Below are positions 47,911 through 58,319 of a stretch of DNA of 64,000 nt, one piece after another. The DNA is from Diadema setosum (lineage: Eukaryota > Echinodermata > Echinoidea > Diadematoida > Diadematidae). Position numbers and translations under genes: made by a program. The stretch is taken from positions 620,001 to 684,000 of the forward strand of contig CM067067.1 of assembly GCA_033980235.1 (NCBI GenBank), given 5' to 3'. Every line of letters starts with the position of its first letter. The stretch's first letter is position 1. Under the pieces are notes generated by a model that saw only the letters and a program-made list of their open reading frames with translations, was not told the origin of the DNA and searched no databases.

Positions 47911-48306
47911 TTTAAAGGGATGGTATTGGTTGAGACGAGGATTCATCTTTTAACTTTTTGCGAGATACTTATAAACCACTTTATGAAATGTTAAAGAGCA
48001 TGCAATTCTTTCATAGACTAATTCAAGTTTATTAATAATCGGTTTTGAAATGGTTGAGATATCCAAAAACAAAGTAAAACAAAGCGATCCAAATAAAAGG
48101 TGGGTCCCATCTTTTATTAGAGTCGCTTTCTTTTGAATATCTCAACCATTTTCAAACCCGATGCCATTAACTAAACTTTGAAGTCATTTCAGATAATATG
48201 CTCTTTTTCATATCATATATGAACTTTCTCATTATTTCACAAAAAAAAAACACACAATAGAAACCTAAAGCCCCAACTCAACCGAAACTATACCATCCCA
48301 TTTAAA
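47911..48306. mobile_element. TTAA-flanked palindromic MITE, copy 2
   Basis: Bounded by TTTAAA on both sides. Ends GGGATGGTATTGGTTGAG and the complement of CTCAACCGAAACTATACCAT are inverted, and the interior is near-palindromic around 48080-48160 (GCGATCCAAATAAAAGGTGG against CATCTTTTATTAGAGTCGC). Same family as 13443-13831. Confidence 0.8.
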
Positions 48307-48723
48307 GTGTCATTCTGAGCAAAGTCACGTCTCTCACCCAGTGAATGATCAAATAATAGGTGATGTCATTATACTTATACCTCGCGGTACAACACATCCG
48401 GAGATATGCACAAACCAGGCTTACTCGACCTTTACACCGCAAGGAAACTAGCTTTTGCCAATGGTGATTTTTTATAATGCACGTTCCTCAGCGTCAAGTG
48501 ACTTCTGTGTTTGTCCTGTGATCACTGTAGCACGCTATATAGCAAAGGCAATACTGTATTCAACTACCAGGTATACATATTCCCATACCTGAACTTCACC
48601 ACATGTGTCTCCGGTCACTTGGGGCAATCATACAATAAATTTTAAAGCAAAATAAAGAATATCTTTAGATGAATCATAACAACTTAAATTGGTTCCCGAG
48701 TGGCTTACATGCGTGGAGAGATA
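48307..48723. other. Upstream region of GGACT
   Basis: No ORF and no clear TATA or initiator that I can defend. The 5' UTR and promoter of the GGACT gene probably lie here or beyond an unseen 5' exon. Confidence 0.4.
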
Positions 48724-48909
48724 ATGGAAACCAAAGTGTTTGTTTACGGGACGCTGAAGTCGGATCAGCCAATGCACTCATACTTCGCCAATGCTGAACG
48801 TGGGTCATATCGTCTGGTTGGAGCAGGAAAGACCAGCACAAAATGGCCACTCGTTATTGCCACCAAGTTCAACATCCCTTTCCTTCTCGATATGGAGGGT
48901 CAGGGTCAC
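48724..48909 (+). CDS. GGACT: GGACT exon 1
   Basis: Sixty-two codons from METKVFVYGTLK to MEGQGH; donor CAC/GTAAGT, phase 0. Confidence 0.93.
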
Positions 48910-50630
48910 GTAAGTTTGCACTATTATTATGTTGTACCGAATACCAGTAGCATTTGCGCATGAATACCTTCTACGAGAATCTAATTTCAAATGACAGTAT
49001 AAATAATCAAAACCAGTGTTACAGCGGATTAGAATTACAATGTATTTTATGAATAAAATCGAAATGTTTGAGTACTGGTAAATTGGATTACTCGATGTTC
49101 TATTGATATTTCTAAATAAATTAATACGTGGTTATGAAATTTTAAGCTGACGTACTCCTATTTTTCCTAACTTGATACTCACCTCCTCTAATAAAGCATG
49201 ATACATGTATTTACTGGACCTTGTTAGAACAGACATTCCCCTAGGAGGGTCATACGCATTGACACTGCACTGAAATCAACTATCCTAACTCGTTTCGACA
49301 GATTTGCTCCAAAAAAATACTCTATTCATCTGCTGTCTTTATACGTCAACTTTTAGATAAAACTTTTTTTGTTTGTTTAATCAGATAAAATAAATTGCAT
49401 ATGTTTCTTTGGGGACCTTCATCAGTTTTGTGCCGCGATATGCTTATTTGAATTCTTGATGAAAATTGTCATGATTAATGGTGACTGATGTTTCGAGAAT
49501 GATGTTTTGATAATGAATATACACATTCACTTATGTCAGATGTGGGTTATGAAGCTATGTGCATCTCCAAAATTCTTATAAATCACAAAACTGGAATGAA
49601 AACTTAGTCATGCGACATTTCGCCGATTAACAATCAGTTTCTCCTGGCGTCCTTCCAGTGGAAGGACTATGGTCCTTCTGTGTGAAATCGTGCACAAAAT
49701 AAAAATGTCATACACTGATGCGCTTCAGTGCTTGAAAGACGGCTCGGAATCTCTCGCCTATCTCGAATCATCAGAAATACTGTGCGTACAGACCATGTTG
49801 GTACATACAGTAGTCTATAGTGACGAGTATAGAGTCACTGAGAAAACATGCCTTTCAATAAAACATGAAACATGTCCCTTTTAATAAGACGTTAAACATG
49901 TCGTAGGTCTATCTCCACAAATGGCTTAAAAATCAAAAGACATTGCGTCTGCGTAAGAGACGTTACAACCACATGATCAGCGAATCTTTAAATTCGATGA
50001 GATTATTTTGAGGGAGATCATAACGACACGTATTGATATCAAAATGGGTTCAAACTTGGATTTCGATGACGATTCTCTGATAAACATACGTTTTTATGTT
50101 TATTTTATGCTGAAGAGTGAATCGTTCGGAGCTGCTGTGTCAACTCATGGATGGGCCGGGTCGCATGGAGCTAAAATGAGGAGATCTCTTCAATCGCTTC
50201 GACACCGCCATCGCGAGGTTGCGAGAAATTACCTTCTTAAACCACTGCATGCTGATGTGCGATTTCATCTCTCTCCCTCTCTCTCTCTCTGCAGCATATT
50301 AAGGGCGAGGTGTACGAAGTTGACGATGACATGCTGAAAACTCTGGACTATTTGGAAGATTACCCCGAGTTGTATGACCGCAGACGGACTGTAGTGGAAC
50401 TTGACTGTGGAGAGCCTGGCGCCGGAGTGGAGGCACCAGCAAGCGTCGAATGTTGGTTCTACGTGTTACCGAAAGAAAGGCCTGCTCTCAAAGACTTGCC
50501 AAAATTTGAGACTTATGACAGCAATGGATCACATGGCAAAAAGTTTGTTACACTTTATGACACCAAGACTGGTTGGCTCATACCTTTTGCCGAAGTTAAA
50601 AACGAATTTGTGAGATGTGGCCTCTATTAA
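48724..50630 (+). CDS. GGACT: Gamma-glutamylaminecyclotransferase (2 exons, 173 aa)
   Basis: Cytosolic enzyme that converts gamma-glutamylamines, including the gamma-glutamyl-lysine left after proteolysis of transglutaminase cross-links, to 5-oxoproline plus the free amine. Exons are 48724-48909 and 50295-50630, joined in phase 0. The fold's YGTLK glycine loop is at residues 8-12 (VFVYGTLKSDQP). PLVIATKFNIPFLLDMEGQG matches the human PLVIAGEHNIPWLL..GSG segment. GEVYEVDD carries the catalytic Glu of the family's GEVYAV motif. LDYLEDYPELYDRR and the C-terminal WFYVL and HGKKF blocks also fit. The length is slightly above the human ~153 aa. ATG 48724 has an A at -3 and G at +4; an in-frame ATG at 48709 would add five residues. 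Confidence 0.95.
48910..50294 (+). other. GGACT intron
   Basis: 1385 bp, AT-rich, no nested gene or transposon recognised. It ends in a (CT)n tract (about 50268-50290) that forms the polypyrimidine tract before GCAG. Confidence 0.8.
50295..50630 (+). CDS. GGACT: GGACT exon 2
   Basis: Starts HIKGEVYEVDDDMLKTLDYL and ends EFVRCGLY-stop. Contains the catalytic Glu (GEVY) and the rest of the fold. Confidence 0.95.
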   Translation, partial: HIKGEVYEVDDDMLKTLDYLEDYPELYDRRRTVVELDCGEPGAGVEAPASVECWFYVLPKERPALKDLPKFETYDSNGSHGKKFVTLYDTKTGWLIPFAEVKNEFVRCGLY

Positions 50631-50654
50631 GATTGAAGTTTGTGATGATAGTAG

Positions 50655-51361
50655 TGTAATGTATATTTAGAATATTTTGGGGATAACTTCCTGTTCATTA
50701 ACAACTCAACTTAAATTCCCTTGTTTTTGTAAACTCACCTCAGAATATAACACCAAGATTATTTACTATTAATTTCCTGTCGTTAATTACCCTTGTTTGA
50801 TGTTAACATCAAGGAGTCATTCAATCACCCTTGTAACAACCCTTCTTTGTCCCTGGTTTAATTACCCAAAGATTATATACACACACCTTGTGAACCTTGT
50901 GAACCAGACTCTTTGTCTGCCCCTTATCTTATAATACTTCCTCCTCCACAAAAGAATCCCCCTCTTTTAATTGGTCAAACATCACCCCTTAGGACAACCC
51001 CTTTGGTCACTCTTTTTAGTTATCCCTTTTTGATTGGTTGTCTTACCAAAATTCTCACCCATCACCCATTGAACATTTCCAAGTTTGGTGTTCTTTCCAA
51101 GGCCCCAAGAGAGATCATGATTTCGACATCAGAGAGTCAACCACTACTTGATATTGCTCTCTCTCCTGCATCTTGATACTTCTATATTTTACTCTGATGT
51201 ACATACTCGTCATTTAACTTGTCATTGAACTTCATCATGATATTTCTGAACGATTGTGAATAAACACTTCGCAACGATGAAATGTACCAAAACTGTACCT
51301 GAGCTCCTTCATTTCTGCTTCATAATAACATTCCAAATGTAACACCACCCGTTACATTACA
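50655..51361 (+). mobile_element. Probable solo LTR (707 bp)
   Basis: Begins TGTAATGTA and ends TACATTACA, a 9-bp inverted repeat with the TG..CA ends of retrotransposon LTRs. Inside are a TATA-like TATATTTTA (about 51182) and AATAAA (51260-51265) in the order expected of U3-R-U5. Flanks are GTAG and GTAT, only a partial target duplication. No internal gag or pol is adjacent, so a solo LTR is the simplest reading. The AATAAA could also serve the GGACT transcript. Confidence 0.45.
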
Positions 51362-51479
51362 GTATAGCGGTTAAGCCCTCAAAATGACGAGAATTGTGCA
51401 AAATTTGACTAAAGCATGAAACTTTCACCAGTGTTAGTACATACCATAAGATTTATTTTAAGATCGGGAGGTAAGTCAT

Positions 51480-52330
51480 ATTTGACCTTTGATGACCTCC
51501 AGAGGTCAATGAACTTTAGATATCAGAATATTGATGTTTGGAGACATTTGTGAATGATAGATGTGGTTATGTTGCACTAAACATACATTTATACTACAGA
51601 GAAATCATTTTCTGATTCAACAGAGCATTGACAGGTTTTTAAATTTGACCTCTGATGACCTCCAGAGGTCAATGAACTTTAAATACCAGCATATCGATGT
51701 TTTGCGACATTTGTGAATGATATATGTGGTTATGATGCACTAAACATGCATCTATACTTCAGGGAAACCATTTTCTGATTCCACAGAGCATTGACAGGTT
51801 TGAACCTATGACCTCTGATGACCTTTAGAGGTCAATGATCTCAAAATATCCTAATATTGATCTGTATGTCATTGGTTAATGGTAAACATTGTTAAGATGT
51901 ACAAAACAAGCATATCTTTCCTATACAGTTGAAATTGTCTTCATATTCTAAAGAGCAGACAGGTTTCTACCTTTGACCTCTGATGACCTTGAGAGGTCAA
52001 TGACCTCAGAATATCAGAATATTGAACGATGACATCATTGGTTGGTGATATACATGGTAAAGATGTGCAAAACAAGCGTATTGGTTTTACAATGACATTG
52101 TCTTCATATTCCAAGGCACACAGACGAGTTTCTGCCTTTGACCTCTGATGATCTCGAGAGGTCAATGACCTCAAAGTATCAGAATAGTTTCATCATTGAT
52201 TAATGGTAAACATGATGATGTTCTAGAGATCATTCGTAGGCCCTGCTTATTAACGAGCCATTACCTTTCACCTATGAAAATCACACAAGGTCAAAGACCT
52301 CAAATGAAATGTGAGGATATTAATATTGAT
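51480..52330 (+). repeat. Left-arm tandem array, ~163-bp unit
   Basis: The unit is marked by GACCTCTGATGACC followed by AGAGGTCAATGA. It starts at 51484, 51647, 51810, 51975 and 52140, spacings 163, 163, 165 and 165, with a decayed sixth copy near 52260. Each unit ends CCACAGAGCATTGACAGGTTT or a variant. Confidence 0.9.
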
Positions 52331-52483
52331 ATTGCGATAGTTAATAGTTAATTGTTTATAATGTAGGGCTTACAAACCATGCATTCCTGTGACCAAAAAA
52401 GTGGCTGCTCATTCCGCAGAACTTTTCAGGTAATTATCTACATCGGGTGTGTGCACATGCAGAGCAGGGGTGTCGATCTGTTT

Positions 52484-52505
52484 TCAGGTTGGGGGGGGGG
52501 GGGAC
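52484..52505. repeat. Poly(G) tract in the fold-back loop
   Basis: A run of about 13 G near 52490-52503 after GGTT; the surrounding sequence is G-rich and non-coding. Confidence 0.85.
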
Positions 52506-53396
52506 TTGGAAAATATGTGTGAGCATAAGTCCATGGTACAAAGGAGTGGAGCAGAGGGGGGAGGGTATGGGTCGGGGATTGGATTGTTGCAGTTTTAGAC
52601 GTGAAATCAGTGATTTAGTGCAGCTCTTGTTGGAGAGGGTAGGGTATTCCACTCCCATTCCAGAGAACTCTTGTCTTTTGAGAAATGAGATTCAACGATC
52701 TGGCACACATGCACTTTTGAAGGAATGTCTCGAAATTTGTATCAGAGAGGTGTCGCAAGTCAGCCATCGATGGAGGGAGACGATTTGAGGGAAGGATGTG
52801 GGTGGAGGTATCCCCTCTCCCACATTATGGAACTTTTGCATTCTTTTGTTTTCAATTTAATGATCTCGTGCCACTCTGGGTTGGACTATCCTTTTGAAAA
52901 AAAAAAAATGTCCATCCCCAAATGTGTAGCCACTTGAATCAGTGCATGGAGGGGAGGTTGATATAGCAAGAGGAGGGTATGAAAGGGCTGTCCCCCAACC
53001 CTTCCCATGCGAGGAAACCTTTGCATTAAAAATAGAAATTATAAAAAAAAAAAACTTGTGTACACATTTATGATGGAATATTTAAGAAATTATCAGTAAA
53101 AGGCGTGTACTGAACCGAAGGGTAGAAGCCGGGACAGTTTTCTGTCTAAAAAGCAAAAAAAAAAAAAAACCAAAACAAAACAAAGTCCATATCTCAGAAT
53201 TTATTAGGGTGGGGTCAACTATCCCTGCCACCACCCCATCCCTCCTCCAAACTGAAGCCCCGGTATGTGCATGTGTTTTATACCACTTGTTGAAAAGAAG
53301 AGAGAAGTAAAGAAACAATATTGTTCGGCTTGTACCGAAAGGGTGGGTTGGGTGGTGGCGCGTCGCGTTAGTGGGAACACTACCCTTCGTCCAAAG

Positions 53397-53410
53397 CCCC
53401 CCCCCCCCCC
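53397..53410. repeat. Poly(C)14
   Basis: Fourteen C closing the first ~85-bp unit of the inner left arm. Confidence 0.95.
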
Positions 53411-53483
53411 GGTTTTGCCGAAAGGGTGCGTTGGGAGCGTTGGATCGCGTCGCGTTGACTGGAACCCCACCCTTCGTCCAAAG

Positions 53484-53500
53484 CCCCCCCCCCCCCCCCC
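53484..53500. repeat. Poly(C)17
   Basis: Seventeen C closing the second unit of the inner left arm. Confidence 0.95.
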
Positions 53501-53577
53501 GGTTTTGCCGAAAGGGTGCGTTGGTACTTTTTCTCATGTAATATAAAGCCCAAGCTATTTTGACCCTTCCCAGGCCC

Positions 53578-53599
53578 GGGGGGGGGGGGGGGGGGGGGG
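53578..53599. repeat. Poly(G)22
   Basis: The longest homopolymer of the window, between CAGGCCC and CACATTATGCC; it pairs in the fold-back with the C16 run at 54463-54478. Confidence 0.95.
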
Positions 53600-54490
53600 C
53601 ACATTATGCCCCCCTTATATAACTTTGTTATTGTTTGATGTTTCATAATAATGTTTCATAGTCTACATGACCGCATACTTTAATTTTTTCAAGGTCACAC
53701 ATAGAGGGCGCTATTTACCAAAATATAAAGAAATACATAGGAAATATGCTAAAAACATAATTTTTCTGTATGATTTCTTTATCCCCAGTATGTCTTATCA
53801 TATACCAATATTTTTCATATTTGCCACAAATGATCTGCAATTCAAAGCTCATTATTTTTTATGGTTGAAATTTCTCAAGGTCACCACATGATAAAATAAA
53901 GAAATACATTAGGAGACCTGTGATGTATTGTTTGGGATAGGTACATGCATAGTTATCATATTTCATATTCCCATAATATCGGAATTTTAAGTTTGCAGAT
54001 TGATAATTTGATAAACAAATGATATTAGAGGTATAACTTGGGTGAAGGAATCAAAATGACACAAGATAGAATGGCAATCTTTGGAAAATACTGTTATTTT
54101 CAAGTATCTCTATTATATCTATTGTTTTATGGCATTGTCACAGAAAAACAAAGGAAATAATAGGAAAAACATTTCAGGGCCATAATTACTTCACATTTTG
54201 CTCCTTCAGCAAATTTCAGCCTAGAAACGCCCATTTTATACATTATAATATGGTTAATTGGAATTGGAACAGAAAAATATGCAAAATCTGATTGACATGG
54301 TTGTCAGTTTATTGTTGCCATGGCAACCAGCAATATCATATATAGGTAAATTATATATCAAAATGTTCGGAATGAGATTTTAGGAAAAGTCACCAAATTT
54401 GGTTAAAACTGGATTAAGGGCGAAGCAGTGGCGAATGAAAATCTGGTAGGGGGCACAATGTGCCCCCCCCCCCCCCCCTTGGGCTTTATA

Positions 54491-54739
54491 GGGTTAAAAG
54501 ACGAGTTTTGAATTTATATTTAACCAACTGATATTAAACAACAAATAACAATTAGACCAAACAGTAATTGGACGAAATGATGACTAGACCAACTGGTTAT
54601 TAGACCAACTGATATTAAACAGGCTATTAGACTAACTGGCTGTAGACCAAGTGGTAATAGAGTGTAAACCGATCCGGACGATAGCCTCTTTGAAATGGTT
54701 GTTTGAAGGTTAAATATAAATTCAAAACTCGTCTTTTAA
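54491..54739. mobile_element. ~249-bp palindromic insertion with ~16-bp minisatellite
   Basis: Perfect 32-bp inverted ends (54494-54525 and 54708-54739; TTAAAAGACGAGTTTTGAAT...). The interior is a degenerate repeat of ATTAGACCAACTGGTT-like units (54555-54660). The uninterrupted opposite arm (53535-53552, CATGTAATATAAAGCCCA) is the empty site: on the right arm GGGCTTTATA and TTACATGAG are separated by exactly this segment. Confidence 0.8.
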
Positions 54740-54787
54740 TATTACATGAGAAAAAGTACCAACGCACCCTTTCGGCAAAACCGGGGA

Positions 54788-54806
54788 GGGGGGGGGGGGG
54801 GGGGGG
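54788..54806. repeat. Poly(G)19
   Basis: Counterpart in the right inner arm of the C17 run at 53484. Confidence 0.95.
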
Positions 54807-54879
54807 CTTTGGACGAAGGGTGGGGTTCCAGTCAACGCGACGCGACCCAACGCTCCCAACGCACCCTTTCGGCAAAACC

Positions 54880-54895
54880 GGGGGGGGGGGGGGGG
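54880..54895. repeat. Poly(G)16
   Basis: Counterpart in the right inner arm of the C14 run at 53397. Confidence 0.95.
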
Positions 54896-54980
54896 CTTTG
54901 GACGAAGGGTGGTGTTCCCATTAACGCGACGCGCCACCACCCAACCCACCCTTTCGGCACAAGCCATATTGTTCAGTGGT

Positions 54981-56880
54981 CGCTCTCCAAGTCAAGTAAA
55001 TTGTTTATCAATACTGTGATTTCCTTCACCTGTTTACCTTAAGATGATGTAGACCTGGTATTTGCTTTGCACATTTTTGCATCTATTTCTGTTTTAGTAT
55101 TCTCGTTTATATTTTGATGTGAAAATTGTTCACTTTGCCATGATCTTATTTGTACATGTAGAAAAAAAAATCAAAGACCGAAAATGAAATTGACACATTA
55201 CTTAATGACTGACATGATGCATATAGTGTGCATTTCTATGGCAATAAAAGTGAGCAACTCAAAGGGCGTGTACTCATTTCACATGAACATTAGCGATTAT
55301 CCTCTGACCTCTGGAGGATATTGAAAGATATGCATCAAAATGTAAGAATATTGATGTCTGGTCTCATTGGTTTGTAATGGCCAGCTGTTTATGAAATAAT
55401 TATACCAGAAAATGCATTTTGTGTGTGTGTGTCCAAAATTGCATGCAGAGCATTCCACACACTGTTTTGACTTCCATCTAGGACAATGAGAGGTTTTTTT
55501 TTTTTTCTTAACTACACTGTAATATCAAAATCTATTGAAAAAAAAATAGTGGTGGCTGGGTCTAACACATTATCATTCTTATGTGTAGATGCATGCCCGA
55601 TGGTCAAAACAAACATTAAAAATCCTCATAGACCCAACCCAACCCTCTACGCCCAGACAATGTAAACCACCCCAAGGACTTACTCGGAGCTTTAGAATAT
55701 CCTTTGCCAACAGAGACATCCGAACCTTTACAGTGCCGACTAAGATCTACCCCGATACCATGGAACTGATTGGTATTGGCTCTGCATCATTGACAGCAAA
55801 TCTATCAATTTTTCCTCTTCTCTTTCTTCTTCTTCTTCTTCTTCTTCACTATACTGTGTAATCTTGTAATATTTTGCCATGGAGCCTTTTCTTAATTGGT
55901 TAAAAAGGTCTCCTAAGATCTATATGCAGCAGCAAAAAAACAAAACAAAACAAAACAAAACAAACAAAAAAACCGACAACAACAACAACAACAAGCAAAC
56001 AAAAACAAAAACAAAAAGACAGACATATGCATCTTTAACAGCAGAGCTGAATATTGAGTATCTCTCTCCTGAAGTATTTTAAAGAGATACAAGAGACAGT
56101 TGCCTAGGGTAGTGATGAAAAAAAAAAACACTTTAGGAGAAAGCCTACTTTGTGTTCTTGCAAAGGATGCCTGACATTTCTGGTCATTGGCCTTTTTTGA
56201 AGAATGCAGCAATGGAGCCACAACTTCCTGCGGAGTGGATATTGTGGCGTTCTTCATGCAGAACATCATCGCTGAATTTGCCTGTGCTGTACTTTCTGAC
56301 AGGGATTGCCATTGTAGTTTGTTTGTTTGTTTTTTCTTTTTTTAAGTGTGCCTGTAACACTGCTTGTTTTGTATGTGATGGTCATTGCAGCTGAAGAGTG
56401 CATATCTTCTCTGGTTCATTCCAAACTTCATGATGTTTGCTTGGGTGAATGGATCCCAGATGATTCATGCATATATTCCAGGACAGTCCTGAGCAGTGTG
56501 GAGTAGCAAAGCACCTGAACTTTATGATAATTATCTTCGGCTGGAAAGAGTCTTTGGTTGAAGTATAGCCTTTTTAAACTGCTGTGGCGATGTGATTCCA
56601 GCTGAGCCCCCTATAAGGGAGTAGAATCCAAAATATTTTGCACAATCCGCTTTCTCCATGTTTTGCCATAAATGCTAATCTATTCCCTGGTTAGGTCTCC
56701 GATGGCAATAGCTAGTTGCAAAACACAGGATTGCTTCATATGGAATACATGTCTTGGGCCTCACAGTAATACTATGTCGAACTTTTCAAGATGATCCAAC
56801 GTCAAGGTATGATTTGTACATGATTAAGCATTTACGATTAAACCAATGAAGCCAAACATCAATGTAGGAAAGCCTACACA
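54981..56880. other. Fold-back internal region, no gene recognised
   Basis: Contains one unit-like fragment (55300-55395), a CTT repeat (55823-55847), A/C-rich microsatellites (55933-56020, AAAAC and AAC units) and short ORFs without recognisable domains. No transposase motif was seen on either strand. Confidence 0.6.
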
Positions 56881-57047
56881 AATTCTGATATTCTAAAAGG
56901 TCAGTGACCTCTCATTGTCCTGAGAGGTCAAAGTTGGATATAATACACAGTATGACAGGGTAATGACCAATGTTCCATGGAATGACAAGATTCTTCTATC
57001 ATAGCATAAATGCTAACAGCATAATGCATGATTGTACATGTACATCG

Positions 57048-57195
57048 CAGTGGCTGATCCAGAGGGGGGCGCAAGAGGCGAACGCCCCCCATTATTATTT
57101 ATCGTTAAAAACAAACGAAATAAAAAGAAAAAAAATGAAATGAAACCCGGAAGTGGCACCAGAAATATTAGTTGCGTCCCCCCCCCCCCCCCTTT
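57048..57195. mobile_element. CAGTGGCTGATCCAG-headed short element
   Basis: Starts CAGTGGCTGATCCAGAGGGG, has GCGCAAGAGGCGAACGCCCC, then an A-rich middle, GAAACCCGGAAGTGGCACCAG and a C12 run. The head matches the element at 9582, and the 21-bp GGAAGTGGCACC segment recurs inverted at 60152-60172. Confidence 0.5.
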
Positions 57196-57242
57196 ACAGA
57201 ATTCCTGCATCGGGTATAAGTTGACCATTGACTATACATGAA

Positions 57243-57322
57243 ATCGTCGGCCTCATGCCAAAAGGGCACTAATAGTGCACAAAGTCTATGGTGTTAAGGC
57301 CCTTTTGTCATAAGGCCGACGA
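57243..57322. mobile_element. 80-bp hairpin element
   Basis: Inverted ends TCGTCGGCCTCATGCCAAAA and the complement of CTTTTGTCATAAGGCCGACGA (two mismatches), with AAAT on both flanks. It interrupts the right arm between unit copies. Confidence 0.6.
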
Positions 57323-58060
57323 AATATCAATATTCTGATATTTTGAGGTCATTGAAATGTCACAGTACTCAGAGGCCACAAAGGTAGAGACGCGTGAGTA
57401 ATTTCTCTTGCTCTGTGGAATAGGAAAACCATTCAATTGTAATGCAAATGAATATGACATCTTAATCATGTTTATCATCAACCAATTGCACAAAATATCA
57501 ATGTTCTGTCTTTTTTAGGTCAATGACCTCATCATAAGTCATCTGAGGTCATCAGAGGTCAAAGGTAGAAACCTGACTTCAAAGACTCTGTGGAACATTG
57601 AGGCAATTCCACTTACACAAATTAGTTTTTAGTACACAATTACCGTGTATCAGTAACGGGTGACGCATTGAAATATCTATTTTCTGACATTTTGAGGTCA
57701 TTGACCTCTGGAGGTCATCAGAGGTCAAAGGTAGAAACCTTTCAAGGCTCTGTGGAACATGAGTACAATTCCACTGTAACAAAATTAGTTTTAGTACACC
57801 ATTACGGTGTTAATCATTAACCAATGACGCCAAATATCAATTTTCTGACATTTTGAGGTCATTGACCTCTCGAGGTCATCAGAGATCAAAGGTAGAAACC
57901 TGTCAAGGCTCTGTTGAACATGAAGACAATTTCACCGTGACAAAAATTAAGTTTTAGTACATTATTACTGTGTTTATCAGTAACTAATGATGCAAAATAT
58001 CAATTTCCTTACATTTTGAAGTCATTGACCTCTGGAGGTCATCAGAGGTCAATTCAGACT
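57320..58060 (-). repeat. Right-arm tandem array, inverted copies of the ~163-bp unit
   Basis: The complementary motif TCATTGACCTC..GAGGTCATCAGAGGTC ends at about 57560, 57726, 57887 and 58050 (spacings 166, 161 and 163). A decayed copy lies near 57374 and further fragments lie at 56900-56935. One unit-like piece at 55300-55395 is in the left-arm orientation. Confidence 0.88.
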
Positions 58061-58155
58061 TACCTCCAGATCTTAAAATTAATCTTTTAGCATGTACTAC
58101 CAATGGTGAAAGTTTCATGCTTTAGTCAAATTTTGCACAATTCTTCGGCTTATCT

Positions 58156-58280
58156 ACTCTACTATGACAAGTAGACAGCTTATGATTGGCACAAAATTTA
58201 TGATATCGTTTGCTTCCCATCGTACAGTGTGTATCATAATGTGAGGCATTCGTGTTTCCCTCCAAACTACCGTTTGCTTT

Positions 58281-58319
<39 letters not shown>

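Larger units (their letters stand above)
53314..54980. mobile_element. Inner GC-rich fold-back with C/G homopolymers
   Basis: The left arm (53314-53615) and right arm (54420-54493 plus 54740-54980) are inverted copies of GGCTTGTACCGAAAGGGTGG, GCGCGTCGCGTT and CTTCGTCCAAAG with long C/G runs. In the left arm a ~85-90-bp unit is repeated (starts 53327, 53411 and 53501). The loop (53616-54419) is AT-rich and non-coding. The right arm is split by a 54491-54739 insertion. Confidence 0.8.
51362..58155. mobile_element. Fold-back element with tandem-repeat arms (about 6.8 kb)
   Basis: The left arm (about 51365-52330) and right arm (about 57320-58150) are inverted copies. GAATTGTGCAAAATTTGACT, AAGCATGAAACTTTCACCA and the GGAGGTAAGTC stretch occur at both outer edges in opposite orientation. 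Each arm is a tandem array of ~163-bp units. No transposase ORF is seen between them. The layout resembles fold-back elements (Drosophila FB, sea-urchin TU, from memory). Nested elements occupy the middle. Confidence 0.65.

Noticed and set aside
49669..50337. ORFs at 49669-49884 and 50008-50337 as extra GGACT exons or genes
   Set aside because: The two-exon GGACT protein aligns continuously with the family; these frames lie in its intron and lack domains.
53082..55042. Pro- and Gly-rich ORFs on both strands around 53-55 kb
   Set aside because: They are readings of C/G homopolymers in the inner fold-back arms; overlapping frames on both strands show the same low-complexity signal.
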